A stretch of DNA of 64,000 nt. Source: Oceanimonas baumannii. GTDB taxonomy: Bacteria > Pseudomonadota > Gammaproteobacteria > Enterobacterales > Aeromonadaceae. The DNA lies in contig NZ_NQJF01000007.1 of assembly GCF_002245495.1 (NCBI RefSeq), forward strand, positions 124,001 through 188,000, in the 5' to 3' direction. Of the stretch, positions 37,942 through 47,881 are shown one piece after another (position 1 is the stretch's first letter; every line of letters starts with the position of its first letter). The notes below the pieces were generated by a model that did no database searches, was not told the DNA's origin, and was given only the letters and a program-made list of their open reading frames with translations. The position numbers were made by a program, and so were the translations under genes.

Positions 37942-38796
37942 TCAGGCCTGATCTTGCTTGATCAGATGCACGTCCATCTGGGGGAACGGAATGCCGATAT
38001 TGTTAGCATCCAGTTCATTTTTGATTTTTTCCAGCAGATCGAATTTCAGGGTCCAGTAGTCTTCAGACTTTACCCAGGGGCGCACGATAAAGTCGACAGA
38101 AGAGGCACCCAGCTCGTTGACCGCTACGCGGTAGGCAGGATCTTTCAGTACCCGTGGGTCTTCATCAAGAATGCGTGAAAGTACTTCTTTGGTGAGCTTG
38201 AGATCGGCGTTGTAGGAAACGCCAATCACCAGATCAAGGCGACGTGTGCTTTCTTTGGAATAATTGACGATTCTGTCGTTCAGTACCTTGGAGTTGGGCA
38301 CCACAATCATGCGGTTATCGGCGGTCATCAGAATGGTGGTGAAGATCTGCACTGAGTGTACGGTACCGGCGGTGCCGCCAGCTTCAATGTAATCACCGGC
38401 CTTAAAGAAGCGAAAGCCAATCAGCAGTACGCCGGCGGCGAAGTTGGACAGTGAACCCTGCAGCGCCAGACCAATCGCCAGACCGGCAGCACCCACCACG
38501 GCGACAAAAGAAGCGGTCTGTACCCCTACCCGGCCAAGGGCAGCGATAATGACAAAGGCCAGCAGGCCGTACTTGAGCAGGCTGGTAACGAACTCGGAAA
38601 TGGTGCTGTCGACTTTACGTGCCTTAAGCACTTTATTTATTCCACCGGTGAGCATGCCCACGGCAATAAAACCGATGATCAGGGTGAGCAAGGCAGCAGC
38701 CATATTAACGGTATAGCGAATAATCAGCTCCTGATTGTTCACTACCCAGCTTTGCGCATTGTGCAGCAAGTCGGTATTAAGGAGTTCTGTTTCCAT
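37942..38796 (-). CDS. mscS: Small-conductance mechanosensitive channel
   Basis: 284 residues (E. coli MscS 286). Three N-terminal membrane helices (about 25-50, 65-85 and 92-125). TM3 carries the glycine/alanine-rich pore GAAGLAIGLALQGSLSNFAAG (read in two parts) that ends in the conserved NFAAGV. It is followed by the beta domain with VVPNSKVLNDRIVNYS and a mixed C-terminal domain. It releases solutes on hypo-osmotic shock. Single gene; slmA is 44 bases upstream on the same strand. Confidence 0.95.
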   Translation of the reverse strand: METELLNTDLLHNAQSWVVNNQELIIRYTVNMAAALLTLIIGFIAVGMLTGGINKVLKARKVDSTISEFVTSLLKYGLLAFVIIAALGRVGVQTASFVAVVGAAGLAIGLALQGSLSNFAAGVLLIGFRFFKAGDYIEAGGTAGTVHSVQIFTTILMTADNRMIVVPNSKVLNDRIVNYSKESTRRLDLVIGVSYNADLKLTKEVLSRILDEDPRVLKDPAYRVAVNELGASSVDFIVRPWVKSEDYWTLKFDLLEKIKNELDANNIGIPFPQMDVHLIKQDQA

Positions 38797-38840
38797 TATC
38801 TCGTGCCTCTATTGTTATTAAAGTAAGGTTCATCAGTGAA

Positions 38841-39440
38841 TTATGCGGCTGCCAGCTGCCGGTGAAGCAGCTGCCAGTGACTGTCGAAGTTTTCGGTAGG
38901 CTTTTTGCGGAACTGGCTGCGTACATACTGGTTGATACGGCCTTCGACATAGGCCAGTAGCAGATTGGCCAGTACGCCTTCGTTCTCGGCAAACCCCTCA
39001 CCTTCGTACAGACGGCGTTCGCGCATTACCTGCTTGAGCTGGGTTTCCAGTCGTTCAAACAGTTGATTAATGCGGGCCAGCAGTCGTTCGTGCTCTCCCT
39101 GCAGAGCATCGCCGTTCAGCAGCCGGGTAATCCCCGGGTTGCGTTCGCAAAAGCCCAGCACCAGCTGCAGTATGTGGCACAGGCGCAGACTACTGTCTTT
39201 TTCATCCTGCAGGATCAGGTTAATACGGGAGAACAGCGCTTCTTCGATAAAATCGATCAGCCCCTCAAACATGCGTGCCTTGCTGGGAAAATGCCGGTAA
39301 AGGGCGGCTTCCGACACGCCTACTTCCGCTGCCAGCTTGGCGGTGGTAATGCGCTGTCCCGGGCTGGTTTCCAGCATATGGGCCAGCGCCTGCAGAATTT
39401 GTTCTCGTCGGTTCTTTCTGTTTGCAGTGGTATTGGCCAT
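38841..39440 (-). CDS. slmA: Nucleoid occlusion factor SlmA (TetR fold)
   Basis: 199 residues (E. coli 198). DNA-bound TetR-like protein that blocks FtsZ ring assembly over the nucleoid. The helix-turn-helix is [20 protein letters not shown] near 32-51, almost identical to E. coli. The C-terminal segments [19 protein letters not shown] and FDSHWQLL are also diagnostic. It lies 12 bases after dut in the conserved order coaBC-dut-slmA. Confidence 0.97.
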   Translation of the reverse strand: MANTTANRKNRREQILQALAHMLETSPGQRITTAKLAAEVGVSEAALYRHFPSKARMFEGLIDFIEEALFSRINLILQDEKDSSLRLCHILQLVLGFCERNPGITRLLNGDALQGEHERLLARINQLFERLETQLKQVMRERRLYEGEGFAENEGVLANLLLAYVEGRINQYVRSQFRKKPTENFDSHWQLLHRQLAAA

Positions 39441-39452
39441 GAATGTATCCGG

Positions 39453-39908
39453 TTAGTGGCGACCGGAAGAGCCGAAACCGCCTTCTCCCCGCTCGCTTTG
39501 ATCAAAGTCGTTCACCAGGGTGAACTGTGCCTGTACCACCGGCAGAATGACCAGCTGGGCAATGCGCTCACCGGGCTGGATGGTGAAACTGTCGTTGCCC
39601 CGGTTCCAGCAGGAGACCATTAGCTGGCCTTGATAATCAGAGTCGATAAGCCCCACCAGGTTACCCAGCACAATACCGTGTTTATGGCCCAGGCCGGAGC
39701 GGGGCAGTATGGTGGCGCACAGGCCCGGATCCTGAATATGAATGGCCAGGCCAGTGGGCAGTAACTGAGTGTCGCCCGGGTTCAGCGTGAGAGGCTCATC
39801 CAGACAAGCACGCAGATCCAGGCCGGCAGAGCCGGGAGTAGCATAAGCAGGCAGCGGAAAGTCGGTGCCTACTCTGGGATCGAGAATTTTAAGTTCAATG
39901 GGTGTCAT
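39453..39908 (-). CDS. dut: dUTP pyrophosphatase
   Basis: 151 residues, the E. coli length. It hydrolyses dUTP to dUMP. All five trimeric dUTPase motifs are present: [20 protein letters not shown]-like, [21 protein letters not shown] (in two parts), [11 protein letters not shown] and the C-terminal [12 protein letters not shown]. The ATG at 39908 lies within the last 14 bases of coaBC, giving coupled translation, as in E. coli. Confidence 0.98.
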   Translation of the reverse strand: MTPIELKILDPRVGTDFPLPAYATPGSAGLDLRACLDEPLTLNPGDTQLLPTGLAIHIQDPGLCATILPRSGLGHKHGIVLGNLVGLIDSDYQGQLMVSCWNRGNDSFTIQPGERIAQLVILPVVQAQFTLVNDFDQSERGEGGFGSSGRH

Positions 39909-41103
39909 GATATCGCTTCGCAATTAATGTCAGTAGTTGTTCCGCCAGGCCGGTTTTATCGGCCAGAGGCAAGTGCTGCAGGCCGCCCTGCCAGAACACG
40001 CTCAGTGCATTCTGGTCACTGTTAAAACCACGATCGCTGCCGGATACATCGTTGGCAGCGATCATATCGAGATTTTTGCGCTTGAGTTTATCCAGGGCAT
40101 ATTTTTCCACATCCCGGGTTTCGGCGGCAAACCCCACGGTAAAAGGTTTTTGTTGCAGGGCGGCGACCGCAGCGACGATGTCGGGATTTTTGGTTAACTC
40201 CACCACCATATTATCGGCTGATGTCTTCTTGATCTTGTGTGATGCCACGATTTTTGGCGCATAGTCAGCAACGGCGGCGCATGCGATGAAAATGTGCTGC
40301 ACGTCAATGCCGGCCATGACGGCGTCATACATGTTTTGTGCACTTTCCACATTAATACGTTGCACGCCGGCGGGAGTGGCCAGGCTGACCGGGCCGCTCA
40401 CCAGGGTTACGTCGGCACCCAGCGCACGGGCCGCAGCGGCCAGCGCAAAGCCCATTTTTCCCGAACTGTGGTTGGAGATGTAGCGTACCGGATCCAGTGC
40501 TTCACGGGTGGGGCCGGCAGTCAGCATCAGCTTCAGTCCGGCCAGGGGCTGCACAGCGGGAGCAAAATATTGTTCTATCTTGGCGACCAGAGCCATAGGC
40601 TCGAGCATGCGGCCCGGGCCCACATCGCCACAAGCCTGTTCCCCTTTTGCCGGACCCCAGATACAGGCACTCCGGGCTTGCAGGGTGGCCAGGTTGGCCT
40701 GGGTGGCCGGGTGGCGGTACATTTGCTGGTTCATGGCTGGTGCCACTGCCAGCGGGGCCGGTGTGGCCAGTGCCACTGTCGTGAGCAGATCATCCGCCAG
40801 GCCGGCGGCGACCCGGGCCAGGGTGTTGGCACTGGCTGGTGCAATCAGCAACAAATCGGCCCATTTGGCCAGCTCAATATGGCCCATGCCGGCTTCGGCC
40901 GCGGGATCGAGCAGCGTATCGGATACCGGTTCACCGGATACTGCCTGCAGGGTGAGCGGAGTGATAAACTCCTGAGCGGAGGCGGTCATGATGACCCGCA
41001 CTTCGGCTCCCCGTTCTTTCAGCCGTCGTACCAGCTCGGGCACCTTATAGGCGGCAATGCCCCCGGTAATGCCGATAACAATGCGTTTTCCTGCAACAGA
41101 CAT
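39895..41103 (-). CDS. coaBC: Bifunctional phosphopantothenoylcysteine decarboxylase/synthetase
   Basis: 402 residues. N-terminal flavoprotein CoaC (about 1-185) begins [16 protein letters not shown] and has the active-site segment [15 protein letters not shown]-terminal CoaB (about 190-400) shows [23 protein letters not shown] in two parts and a [21 protein letters not shown] stretch. It performs two coenzyme A steps. The gene overlaps dut and reads divergently from radC. Confidence 0.97.
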   Translation of the reverse strand: MSVAGKRIVIGITGGIAAYKVPELVRRLKERGAEVRVIMTASAQEFITPLTLQAVSGEPVSDTLLDPAAEAGMGHIELAKWADLLLIAPASANTLARVAAGLADDLLTTVALATPAPLAVAPAMNQQMYRHPATQANLATLQARSACIWGPAKGEQACGDVGPGRMLEPMALVAKIEQYFAPAVQPLAGLKLMLTAGPTREALDPVRYISNHSSGKMGFALAAAARALGADVTLVSGPVSLATPAGVQRINVESAQNMYDAVMAGIDVQHIFIACAAVADYAPKIVASHKIKKTSADNMVVELTKNPDIVAAVAALQQKPFTVGFAAETRDVEKYALDKLKRKNLDMIAANDVSGSDRGFNSDQNALSVFWQGGLQHLPLADKTGLAEQLLTLIAKRYHDTH

Positions 41104-41219
41104 GGCGGTATCTCCTCGTGTTTCGCCGGCAAGATTATCACAATCATTTCATGCTGTGGTCCTTGGACTAGGCTTAAGCTTTCGGATTCAGATGTGTTGG
41201 TTTGGCAGGGAGAAACGGC

Positions 41220-41894
41220 ATGAGCATCAGGGACTGGCCGGAAGATGAGCGTCCGCGGGAAAAACTGCTGAGCCGGGGAGCCGCCAGTCTGTCGGATGCC
41301 GAGCTGTTGGCCATTTTTCTGCGAGTGGGTACCAACGGTATGGACGCGGTCACCCTGGCGCGGGTGCTGCTGGAGCAGTTTGGCTCGCTGCGGGAGTTGC
41401 TGCAGGCGGATATTCATCAGTTCTGCGCAGGGCCGGGCCTGGGGCCGGCCAAGTTTGTCCAGTTGCAGGCCTGCATGGAGTTGATGCGTCGCTTTCTGGA
41501 TGAGCGCTTAAAACGCGGACATGCCCTGACCAGCCCGGATCTGACCCGTGAGTTTTTACAGCTCAGGCTCAGGGATCAGCCCCGTGAAGTGTTTGCGCTG
41601 TTGTTGCTGGATAATCAGCACCGGGTAATCGAATTTAACGAATTATTTTACGGTACCCTGGATGCGGCGGCGGTGTATCCGAGAGAAATCGTTGCTCTGG
41701 CGCTGAAACGAGGTGCCGCCGCCGTCATTTTGGTGCATAATCATCCGTCCGGAGTGGCCGAGCCCAGCCGGGCGGATCGCATGATCACCGAGCGTATACA
41801 GGCCGCCCTGGGGCTGCTGGATATTCGCGTGCTGGACCATCTGGTCGTCGGCGATGGCGAAACCGTATCTTTTGCCGAACGTGGCTGGCTTTAA
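41220..41894 (+). CDS. radC: RadC family JAMM/MPN-domain protein
   Basis: 224 residues. N-terminal UPF0758 helix-hairpin-helix part (about 1-95: [21 protein letters not shown]) and a C-terminal MPN domain with the metal motif [15 protein letters not shown] near 172-186. The biological role is unsettled, despite the 'DNA repair' label. The start is the ATG at 41220 with GGGAGAAA upstream. It reads divergently from coaBC and stands before rpmB, as in E. coli. Confidence 0.95.
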   Translation: MSIRDWPEDERPREKLLSRGAASLSDAELLAIFLRVGTNGMDAVTLARVLLEQFGSLRELLQADIHQFCAGPGLGPAKFVQLQACMELMRRFLDERLKRGHALTSPDLTREFLQLRLRDQPREVFALLLLDNQHRVIEFNELFYGTLDAAAVYPREIVALALKRGAAAVILVHNHPSGVAEPSRADRMITERIQAALGLLDIRVLDHLVVGDGETVSFAERGWL

Positions 41895-41917
41895 GTCGCC
41901 GGGCGTTCGGCTTGTTG

Positions 41918-41946
41918 TTGATCTCGAGCTGAATTTGCTGTATAAA
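41918..41946 (+). promoter_or_regulatory. Sigma70-type promoter for rpmB-rpmG
   Basis: TTGATC (-35), a 17-base spacer, and TATAAA (-10) lie 24 bases after the radC stop. Initiation near 41953 would give a leader of about 74 bases before rpmB. Confidence 0.65.
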
Positions 41947-41962
41947 TTGCCGCCTTATTTTG

Positions 41963-41985
41963 CCCCGACAGACGGCCAATCGGGG
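41963..41985 (+). promoter_or_regulatory. Hairpin in the rpmB leader
   Basis: CCCCGA and TCGGGG form a perfect 6-bp stem around an 11-nt loop in the predicted 5' leader, about 42 bases before the rpmB start. Ribosomal protein leaders often carry autoregulatory structure, but none is established for L28; a role is speculative. Confidence 0.4.
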
Positions 41986-42026
41986 TATCATTGCTCGAGC
42001 AAAAGTAAGTTTTGGAGAAGACTGAC

Positions 42027-42263
42027 ATGTCTAAAGTATGCCAAGTAACTGGTAAGCGGCCAGCTGTTGGTAACAACCGCTCTCACGCGAATAACGCCAC
42101 CAAGCGTCGCTTCCTGCCCAACCTGCAAACTCACCGTTTCTGGGTTGAGAGCGAAAAGCGTTTTGTAAAACTGCGCATCACCACCAAAGGTATGCGTATT
42201 ATTGACAAGAAAGGTATCGACAGTGTCCTGGCTGACCTGCGTGCCCGTGGCGAAAAGGTCTAA
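42027..42263 (+). CDS. rpmB: 50S ribosomal protein L28
   Basis: 78 residues, the E. coli length. The start [20 protein letters not shown] and the lysine/arginine-rich body are diagnostic. TTTTGGAGAA provides a good ribosome binding site; the frame is open five codons upstream but the family starts here. It is followed 11 bases later by rpmG. Confidence 0.98.
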   Translation: MSKVCQVTGKRPAVGNNRSHANNATKRRFLPNLQTHRFWVESEKRFVKLRITTKGMRIIDKKGIDSVLADLRARGEKV

Positions 42264-42274
42264 GGAGATAACCC

Positions 42275-42445
42275 ATGGCTGCTAAAGGTATTCGCGAGAA
42301 AATCCGCCTGAACTCCAGCGCCGGTACTGGTCACTTCTACACCACTACCAAGAACAAGCGCAACATGCCCGAAAAAATGGAAATCAAAAAGTTTGATCCC
42401 GTTGTTCGCCAGCATGTGATCTACAAAGAAGGCAAAATCAAGTAA
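42275..42445 (+). CDS. rpmG: 50S ribosomal protein L33
   Basis: 56-residue protein read directly from the sequence: it begins [19 protein letters not shown] and ends in a basic EGKIK tail. The segment [20 protein letters not shown] is typical of L33. AAGGAG precedes the ATG. This is the cysteine-free (zinc-independent) form, as in E. coli. Co-transcribed with rpmB. Confidence 0.97.
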   Translation: MAAKGIREKIRLNSSAGTGHFYTTTKNKRNMPEKMEIKKFDPVVRQHVIYKEGKIK

Positions 42446-42465
42446 GATTTTAACTTCTGTAAAAA

Positions 42466-42488
42466 CCCGGCTCCGGCCGGGTTTTTTT
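42466..42488 (+). terminator. Intrinsic terminator after rpmG
   Basis: CCCGG and CCGGG pair around a small loop, with AAAAA on the left and a run of T residues on the right, 20 bases after the rpmG stop. Confidence 0.9.
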
Positions 42489-42542
42489 ATGCCTGAAGCC
42501 CGGGCTATACTGCCGCCGCATTGAGTAAAGAAGGAGATCGTG

Positions 42543-43355
42543 ATGCCGGAACTGCCGGAAGTGGAAGTAAGCAGGTTGGGTATTACGCCTCATCTGCTGG
42601 GAGAGTCAGTGATGCGGGTGGTGGTGCGCAATGCCAGCTTGCGCTGGCCGGTGCCGGCAGAGATTCAGGAACTGACCGGGCTGACCGTTACCGGTATTCG
42701 ACGCCGGGCCAAATATCTGCTGCTGGAAACCGACTGGGGCACGGCCATTCTGCATCTGGGCATGTCCGGTAATCTTAAAGTACTGCCTCACGGCACGCCG
42801 GCAGGCAAGCACGATCACGTAGACATCGAGTTTGCCAACGGCAAGTTGCTGCGGTTAAACGATCCCCGCCGCTTTGGCTGTCTGCTGTGGACCCGTGACG
42901 CGGTGGAGGAACACCCCCTGCTGGCCAAGCTGGGGCCGGAGCCGCTTACGGATGATTTTGACGGTGACTACCTGTTCCAGCGCAGCCGGGGCCGCAAGAG
43001 TGCCGTTAAGCAGTTTATTATGGATAACCATACCGTGGTGGGGGTGGGCAATATCTACGCCAATGAGTCACTGTTTGCGGCGGGTATTCACCCTCAGCGG
43101 GAAGCGGGCAGCATCAGCCGGGCGCGTTACCTGAAACTGGCCGAAGACATTAAAACCGTGCTGGCGCGCGCCATCGGCCAGGGCGGCACCACGTTAAAAG
43201 ACTTTACCGGCAGTGATGGCAAGCCCGGCTATTTTGTGCAGGAACTGCAGGTCTACGGCCGGGCGGAGCAGCCCTGCGTGCATTGCGGCAGCCTGCTCAA
43301 AGAAATCCGCATGAATGGCCGCAGCACTGTGTTTTGCGGGCGCTGCCAGCGGTGA
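42543..43355 (+). CDS. mutM: Formamidopyrimidine-DNA glycosylase
   Basis: 270 residues (E. coli 269). Base excision enzyme for 8-oxoguanine. The mature N-terminus PELPEVE carries the catalytic proline and glutamates. The H2TH region with [18 protein letters not shown] is near 163-180. The C-terminal zinc finger has cysteines in CVHCG and CGRCQ. ATG 42543 is preferred over GTG 42540 because the catalytic proline must be residue 2. It has its own upstream region after the rpmG terminator. Confidence 0.98.
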   Translation: MPELPEVEVSRLGITPHLLGESVMRVVVRNASLRWPVPAEIQELTGLTVTGIRRRAKYLLLETDWGTAILHLGMSGNLKVLPHGTPAGKHDHVDIEFANGKLLRLNDPRRFGCLLWTRDAVEEHPLLAKLGPEPLTDDFDGDYLFQRSRGRKSAVKQFIMDNHTVVGVGNIYANESLFAAGIHPQREAGSISRARYLKLAEDIKTVLARAIGQGGTTLKDFTGSDGKPGYFVQELQVYGRAEQPCVHCGSLLKEIRMNGRSTVFCGRCQR

Positions 43356-43427
43356 AACCCCGTTACTGCCTGTTAAAGCGTGCACACTCGTCGGTCAAAG
43401 TGCACTACTTCGCCGGCACGCTGTAAA

Positions 43428-43670
43428 CCCATCCGTGGGGGCTCCGTTGCGCCATCCCTGGCGCAAAGGGCGCGGCGAAGCAGACACCCTTTGCCCTCCT
43501 CAGGTGAGCAAGGCGTTGACTGTAAGTCTTCTACAGTTGGCGCAGGAGTTCCTCAAAGCGGCAGCGGGGATTGCCGGAGCCGACCGTCAAATGCCACGGA
43601 TGGCATTTGCCGAGCGTCCCAAGGATGGGCTTGAAGCGTGTCGGCGGAGTGCAACCGCGCTGCCGCTTTG
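43428..43670. repeat. Intergenic element of nested mini-hairpins (REP-like)
   Basis: Most of the 342-base mutM-coaD gap. It holds four compact palindromes with the same plan, CCA-4 nt-TGG at the core: 43428-43439 (loop TCCG), 43447-43466 (8-bp stem, loop TCCC), 43589-43608 (8-bp stem, loop CGGA) and 43618-43629 (loop AGGA). The last pair are close to inverted versions of the first pair. A perfect 13-bp inverted repeat, CAAAGCGGCAGCG (43554-43566) and CGCTGCCGCTTTG (43658-43670), brackets the second pair. No protein is encoded. It looks like a REP/BIME-type or small non-autonomous repeat; no second copy was found in this window. Confidence 0.65.
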
Positions 43671-43697
43671 CGTTGCGGGTCGTTCAAAAGCGAGCGC

Positions 43698-44192
<495 letters not shown>

Positions 44193-44261
44193 TTATAAAC
44201 AAAAGACAGAGAAAAACTTTAAGGTAGAATACCGTAGCATGTGAGCAAGCGGGAGAGTGAA

Positions 44262-45281
44262 ATGATGCGGGTACTGGTGGTTCGTAACGACAAGATCGGC
44301 GATTTTATGCTGGCCTGGCCGGCTTTTGCCATGCTGAAAGCCTCTTTCGACTGCCATGTTACCGCTCTGGTGCCAGGCTATACTCGGCCGCTGGCCGAGC
44401 TTTGTCCGAGCGTTGATGCCGTGCTGACGGATCCGGGGAAAAGCGGGGATGCCGCCGCGCAGACGGCATTACTCAAGCAACTCAAAGCCGGTCACTTCGA
44501 TGCTGTGATCTGTCTTTTCTCCAATTTCCGTAATGCCAAGCTGATGTGGCAGGCGGGCATGCCTCAGCGCTGGGCTCCGGCCACCAAGCTGGCTCAGGTA
44601 CTCTACAACCATAGAGTAAAACAACGCCGCTCCGAGTCCGCCAAGCCGGAATACCAATACAACCTGGATCTGGTGCGGGCGTTTCTTGCCAGCAATGATA
44701 TAACCCCGGTCGAGCCATCGACACCCTATCTGAGTTTCAACGCTGGTGAACTGGAGGTATTTCGCCGCCAGCAGGCTGAGCAGCTTGGTATTGATGCCGG
44801 ACGCTCCTGGTTACTGGTGCATGCTGGCAGCGGCGGCTCCGCCAATAACCTGAGTGCGGCGCAGTATGCGGCATTGATCACCCGGTTAAAGGGGCAATAC
44901 CCGGCCGCACAGCCGGTACTGACTGCAGGACCGGGCGAAGAAGCCCTGGCTGAGGAAGTGGCTGGAATGGCTGGTCAGGAAGCTGTGGTGGCTGGCGGTT
45001 TGCCGTTGCCGGACTTTTGCCGGCTGCTGGCCTGTGGCCAGTTGTTTGTGGCCGGCAGCACAGGGCCGCTGCATATTGCCGCAGCCCTGGATGTGCCTAC
45101 GGTGGGCTTTTTTCCGTTGCGCCGTTCGGCCACACCACTGCGCTGGCGACCATTAAACAGCGAAGGCCGTCATCTGGCGTTTCACCCGCCGGAAGGAGCC
45201 GATGCCGAGGACATGCGCAGTGTGGATGTGAACACTGTGGCTGAACGGGTCAGCTCTTGGGCGGTGCCGTTTCTGTCCTGA
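44262..45281 (+). CDS. GT9-family (heptosyltransferase-like) glycosyltransferase
   Basis: 339 residues. The N-terminal segment [20 protein letters not shown] and the C-terminal [20 protein letters not shown] are the two hallmark regions of ADP-heptose:LPS heptosyltransferases. The start is the ATG at 44262, with GGGAGAG just upstream; a GTG at 44241 is also open. Probably adds a heptose or related sugar to the LPS core; the acceptor cannot be told. Its end overlaps the convergent GT2 gene by 32 bases. Confidence 0.88.
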   Translation: MMRVLVVRNDKIGDFMLAWPAFAMLKASFDCHVTALVPGYTRPLAELCPSVDAVLTDPGKSGDAAAQTALLKQLKAGHFDAVICLFSNFRNAKLMWQAGMPQRWAPATKLAQVLYNHRVKQRRSESAKPEYQYNLDLVRAFLASNDITPVEPSTPYLSFNAGELEVFRRQQAEQLGIDAGRSWLLVHAGSGGSANNLSAAQYAALITRLKGQYPAAQPVLTAGPGEEALAEEVAGMAGQEAVVAGGLPLPDFCRLLACGQLFVAGSTGPLHIAAALDVPTVGFFPLRRSATPLRWRPLNSEGRHLAFHPPEGADAEDMRSVDVNTVAERVSSWAVPFLS

Positions 45282-46026
45282 TCCAGAGGTCTGCGTATTT
45301 TACAAAGGTGGAGTGGGCTGACAGCAAACTGAGCAGCAGGCCCTGTTTGCCGTCGAGAAAACCGGCTTTCACGATATACATCTTCACAAAGCAGCCGACC
45401 CCGTGCAGCAACCCCTGGAGCAGCGAGCTTTTTTTGCCCCGCCGTTGTCGCTGCTCGGCCCAGGCGGAGGCGTATCCCGCGGACTTCACCAGATAATGCT
45501 GCAGATCCCGGTAGGTGTAATGGAGCAAATCGCCCCTGAGCGGGACAGTACGGATCCCGGGACCGGTTTCCACTTTTTCATGCACCAGTGCATCGTTATA
45601 ACCGGTAAGTGCTTTGGGGTAGAGCCGTAACACCCGATCCGGATACCAGCCACAATGACGGATAAAACGGCCGAATACCCATGATAAACGGGCCATGGAA
45701 TAGACAGTGTTCTCGGCGGGAGCAGCCAGTACTTCCTCTATGCTTGCGCGCAGCTCGGGCGTTACCCGTTCATCAGCATCGACCCACAGTACCCAGTCTG
45801 AGTTGACCTTGCTTTGTGCCAGACGGCGCTGAGGACCAAAGCCTGGCCACTGAGCGTTGACAAAGAAGCGGGCACCGGCGGCCTCGGCCACTGCCTGGGT
45901 AGCGTCTGTGCTGCCCGAATCCATCACGACAATTTCATCAACCCAGTCCAGGGTGGCAAGACAATCGGCCAGGTTTTCTGCTTCGTTTTTAACAATCAGT
46001 ACGGCGGCAAGGGTGGGGCGGCTCAT
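45250..46026 (-). CDS. GT2-family LPS core glycosyltransferase (WaaE/KdtX-like)
   Basis: 258 residues. GT-A fold: [17 protein letters not shown] near 7-23, [15 protein letters not shown] near 34-48, and the DXD region [15 protein letters not shown] near 77-91. This pattern matches WaaE/KdtX, which add a glucose to the inner-core heptose. Its ATG overlaps the stop of the waaC-like gene (ATGA), so they are translated together. The sugar added is inferred from family. Confidence 0.88.
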   Translation of the reverse strand: MSRPTLAAVLIVKNEAENLADCLATLDWVDEIVVMDSGSTDATQAVAEAAGARFFVNAQWPGFGPQRRLAQSKVNSDWVLWVDADERVTPELRASIEEVLAAPAENTVYSMARLSWVFGRFIRHCGWYPDRVLRLYPKALTGYNDALVHEKVETGPGIRTVPLRGDLLHYTYRDLQHYLVKSAGYASAWAEQRQRRGKKSSLLQGLLHGVGCFVKMYIVKAGFLDGKQGLLLSLLSAHSTFVKYADLWIRTETAPPKS

Positions 46027-47084
46027 GAAGGCTCCTGTAACAAATGAAAGTCCCGGCAGAGACGGTCGAACTGGGTGATTACCTGCTCAATGGTAATGCG
46101 TTTCATGGCGTTTGCATCCTTTACCCGGGTGCGCCAGGGTAATTGCGCCGGGGTTTGACCGGTTTCTGCCAGCAGCGCTTCTTCATAGGCGCTGACGACG
46201 TAATCCCGGCAATAATAGGGGCCGGTGCGGGCCGGGTTATGATGGGCATACAGTCCCAGCACAGGCGTGCCGGTAAGGGTTGCCATGTGTGCAGGACCTG
46301 TATCCGGGGCAACGACCAGGCTGGCTGTGCTAATCAGTGCCATCAGCTCGGAGAGGCTGGTCCGGCCTACCAGGTTTTCATCAATATGAGGGGTAAGCTG
46401 CTGAATGCTGGCGGCAAGCTCTTGTTCTGGTTTTGCCGGGCTGCCGATCAGCATGACTTTCATGCCTTGTGCATGAGCATGTTCGGCCAGCGCGGCATAG
46501 CCCTCGGCGGTCCAGTTTTTGTAGGCCTTGCTGGCGGCGGGGCAAATCAGCAGCAGCGGGCGGCTGTCTTTGTGCCGGGCGGCCTGGTCCAGGGTGTGAG
46601 GAGGCAGGGGCCAGCGCCATTGCGGAGTGAGATCCTGCAGCCCCAGCGCTTTGCCAAAGCTCATAAAGCCATCGGCCACGTGCTCTCCCTCGGCGATGAC
46701 CTTGAGGTTGGTAAACAGCCACTGGCCGTCTTTGGCGCGTTCCCGCTCAAAGCCCAGGCGATAGTCTGCTCGAATACCCAGGCTGGCAATACTGGCCCGC
46801 AGCGCCGCCTGCATATGCAATAAAGCGTCGAACCGGCGACCGCGTAGCTGCTGCCATAAGTGGAGGTAGGCCCGCCAGCCACCGCTTTTATTGAAAGTAA
46901 TAATCTCAACATCGGGTAACTGATCCAGCAACTGTGCTTCCAGCTTGCCGGTAATCCAGGTGATGCGCGTCTGTGGCCATTGGCGCTGAATGGCTTGCAC
47001 CAGCGCCACGGCATGGCAGCAGTCGCCAATGGCGGATAAGCGCAGCAAACACAGGGATGCGGGGGCTGATGTAAACACGGCCAT
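46023..47084 (-). CDS. LPS heptosyltransferase I-like protein (GT9)
   Basis: 353 residues. The N-terminal [20 protein letters not shown] near 10-29 and the C-terminal [20 protein letters not shown] near 260-279 mark a WaaC-type heptosyltransferase, which adds the first heptose to Kdo. It resembles the group found next to kdkA and waaA in Vibrio and Aeromonas. The ATG at 47084 was chosen over 47138 because the family begins here. Divergent from kdkA, with 86 bases between; forms a coupled pair with the GT2 gene. Confidence 0.88.
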   Translation of the reverse strand: MAVFTSAPASLCLLRLSAIGDCCHAVALVQAIQRQWPQTRITWITGKLEAQLLDQLPDVEIITFNKSGGWRAYLHLWQQLRGRRFDALLHMQAALRASIASLGIRADYRLGFERERAKDGQWLFTNLKVIAEGEHVADGFMSFGKALGLQDLTPQWRWPLPPHTLDQAARHKDSRPLLLICPAASKAYKNWTAEGYAALAEHAHAQGMKVMLIGSPAKPEQELAASIQQLTPHIDENLVGRTSLSELMALISTASLVVAPDTGPAHMATLTGTPVLGLYAHHNPARTGPYYCRDYVVSAYEEALLAETGQTPAQLPWRTRVKDANAMKRITIEQVITQFDRLCRDFHLLQEPS

Positions 47085-47170
47085 AAAGAAACTCTTGTGG
47101 ATTCCGGACCGAGCATTATGCAAAGCCTTTTCAGCCATGTAAAATTCAGCTTTTCGCTGGGGGGTTGGGA

Positions 47171-47881
47171 ATGGAACGCATTGAGCACGGCTCCGAAATT
47201 ATCTGGTACGATCCGGAATGTTTCGGCAATTTTCATCGTGATTTCTTTGAAATTGACTACTGGCGCGAGCAGGACGCCATACGCGGCAAGTCGGTAGGGC
47301 GCAACACGACCTGGTTTGTGGAAGATGAAGTGGGTCAAAAGGTGCTGCGTCATTACTACCGGGGCGGCATGATTGGCCGGGTGATGGAAGATACCTTCCT
47401 GCATGTGGCCGAGTCTAAAAGCCGGGCCATGGCCGAGTTTACCGTGCTGACCAAGCTGTATCGCAAGGGACTACCGGTACCACGCCCTTGTGCTGCACGG
47501 ATGATTCGCTCCAACTTTGTTTACCGCGCCGATATTATCCTTACCCGCGTTGAAGGTGCACAAGATCTGGTGGCTATCCTGAAAGAGCGTGAGCTGGATA
47601 CGGAGCAATGGCGCAGCATTGGCCAGACCATTCGCCGTTTCCACAGTGCCGGCCTTTATCACGCCGATCTCAACAGCCATAACGTGCTGCTGGATAATAA
47701 CGGCAGAAGCTGGCTGATCGATTTCGACAAATGCCACTTTCGCCAGCCCGGCAGCTGGGCCAAAGAAAATATGGAGCGTTTGCTGCGCTCATTCCGCAAA
47801 GAGCAGGGCCTGCACCAGGAGTTTCACTGGGAGGAGCAGGACTGGAAAGCACTGTTGCAAGGATATTACAAGGGCAGCTGA
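47171..47881 (+). CDS. kdkA: 3-deoxy-D-manno-octulosonic acid (Kdo) kinase
   Basis: 236 residues. Kinase-like fold with the catalytic loop YHADLNSHNVLLDNNG near 161-176, followed by LIDFDKCHF (the DFG-equivalent aspartate). It matches KdkA, which phosphorylates the 4-position of the single lipid A-linked Kdo. The ATG at 47171 is preferred to a TTG two codons earlier. Its 3' end overlaps the convergent waaA gene by 16 bases. Its presence predicts a one-Kdo-phosphate core rather than the two-Kdo E. coli core. Confidence 0.93.
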   Translation: MERIEHGSEIIWYDPECFGNFHRDFFEIDYWREQDAIRGKSVGRNTTWFVEDEVGQKVLRHYYRGGMIGRVMEDTFLHVAESKSRAMAEFTVLTKLYRKGLPVPRPCAARMIRSNFVYRADIILTRVEGAQDLVAILKERELDTEQWRSIGQTIRRFHSAGLYHADLNSHNVLLDNNGRSWLIDFDKCHFRQPGSWAKENMERLLRSFRKEQGLHQEFHWEEQDWKALLQGYYKGS

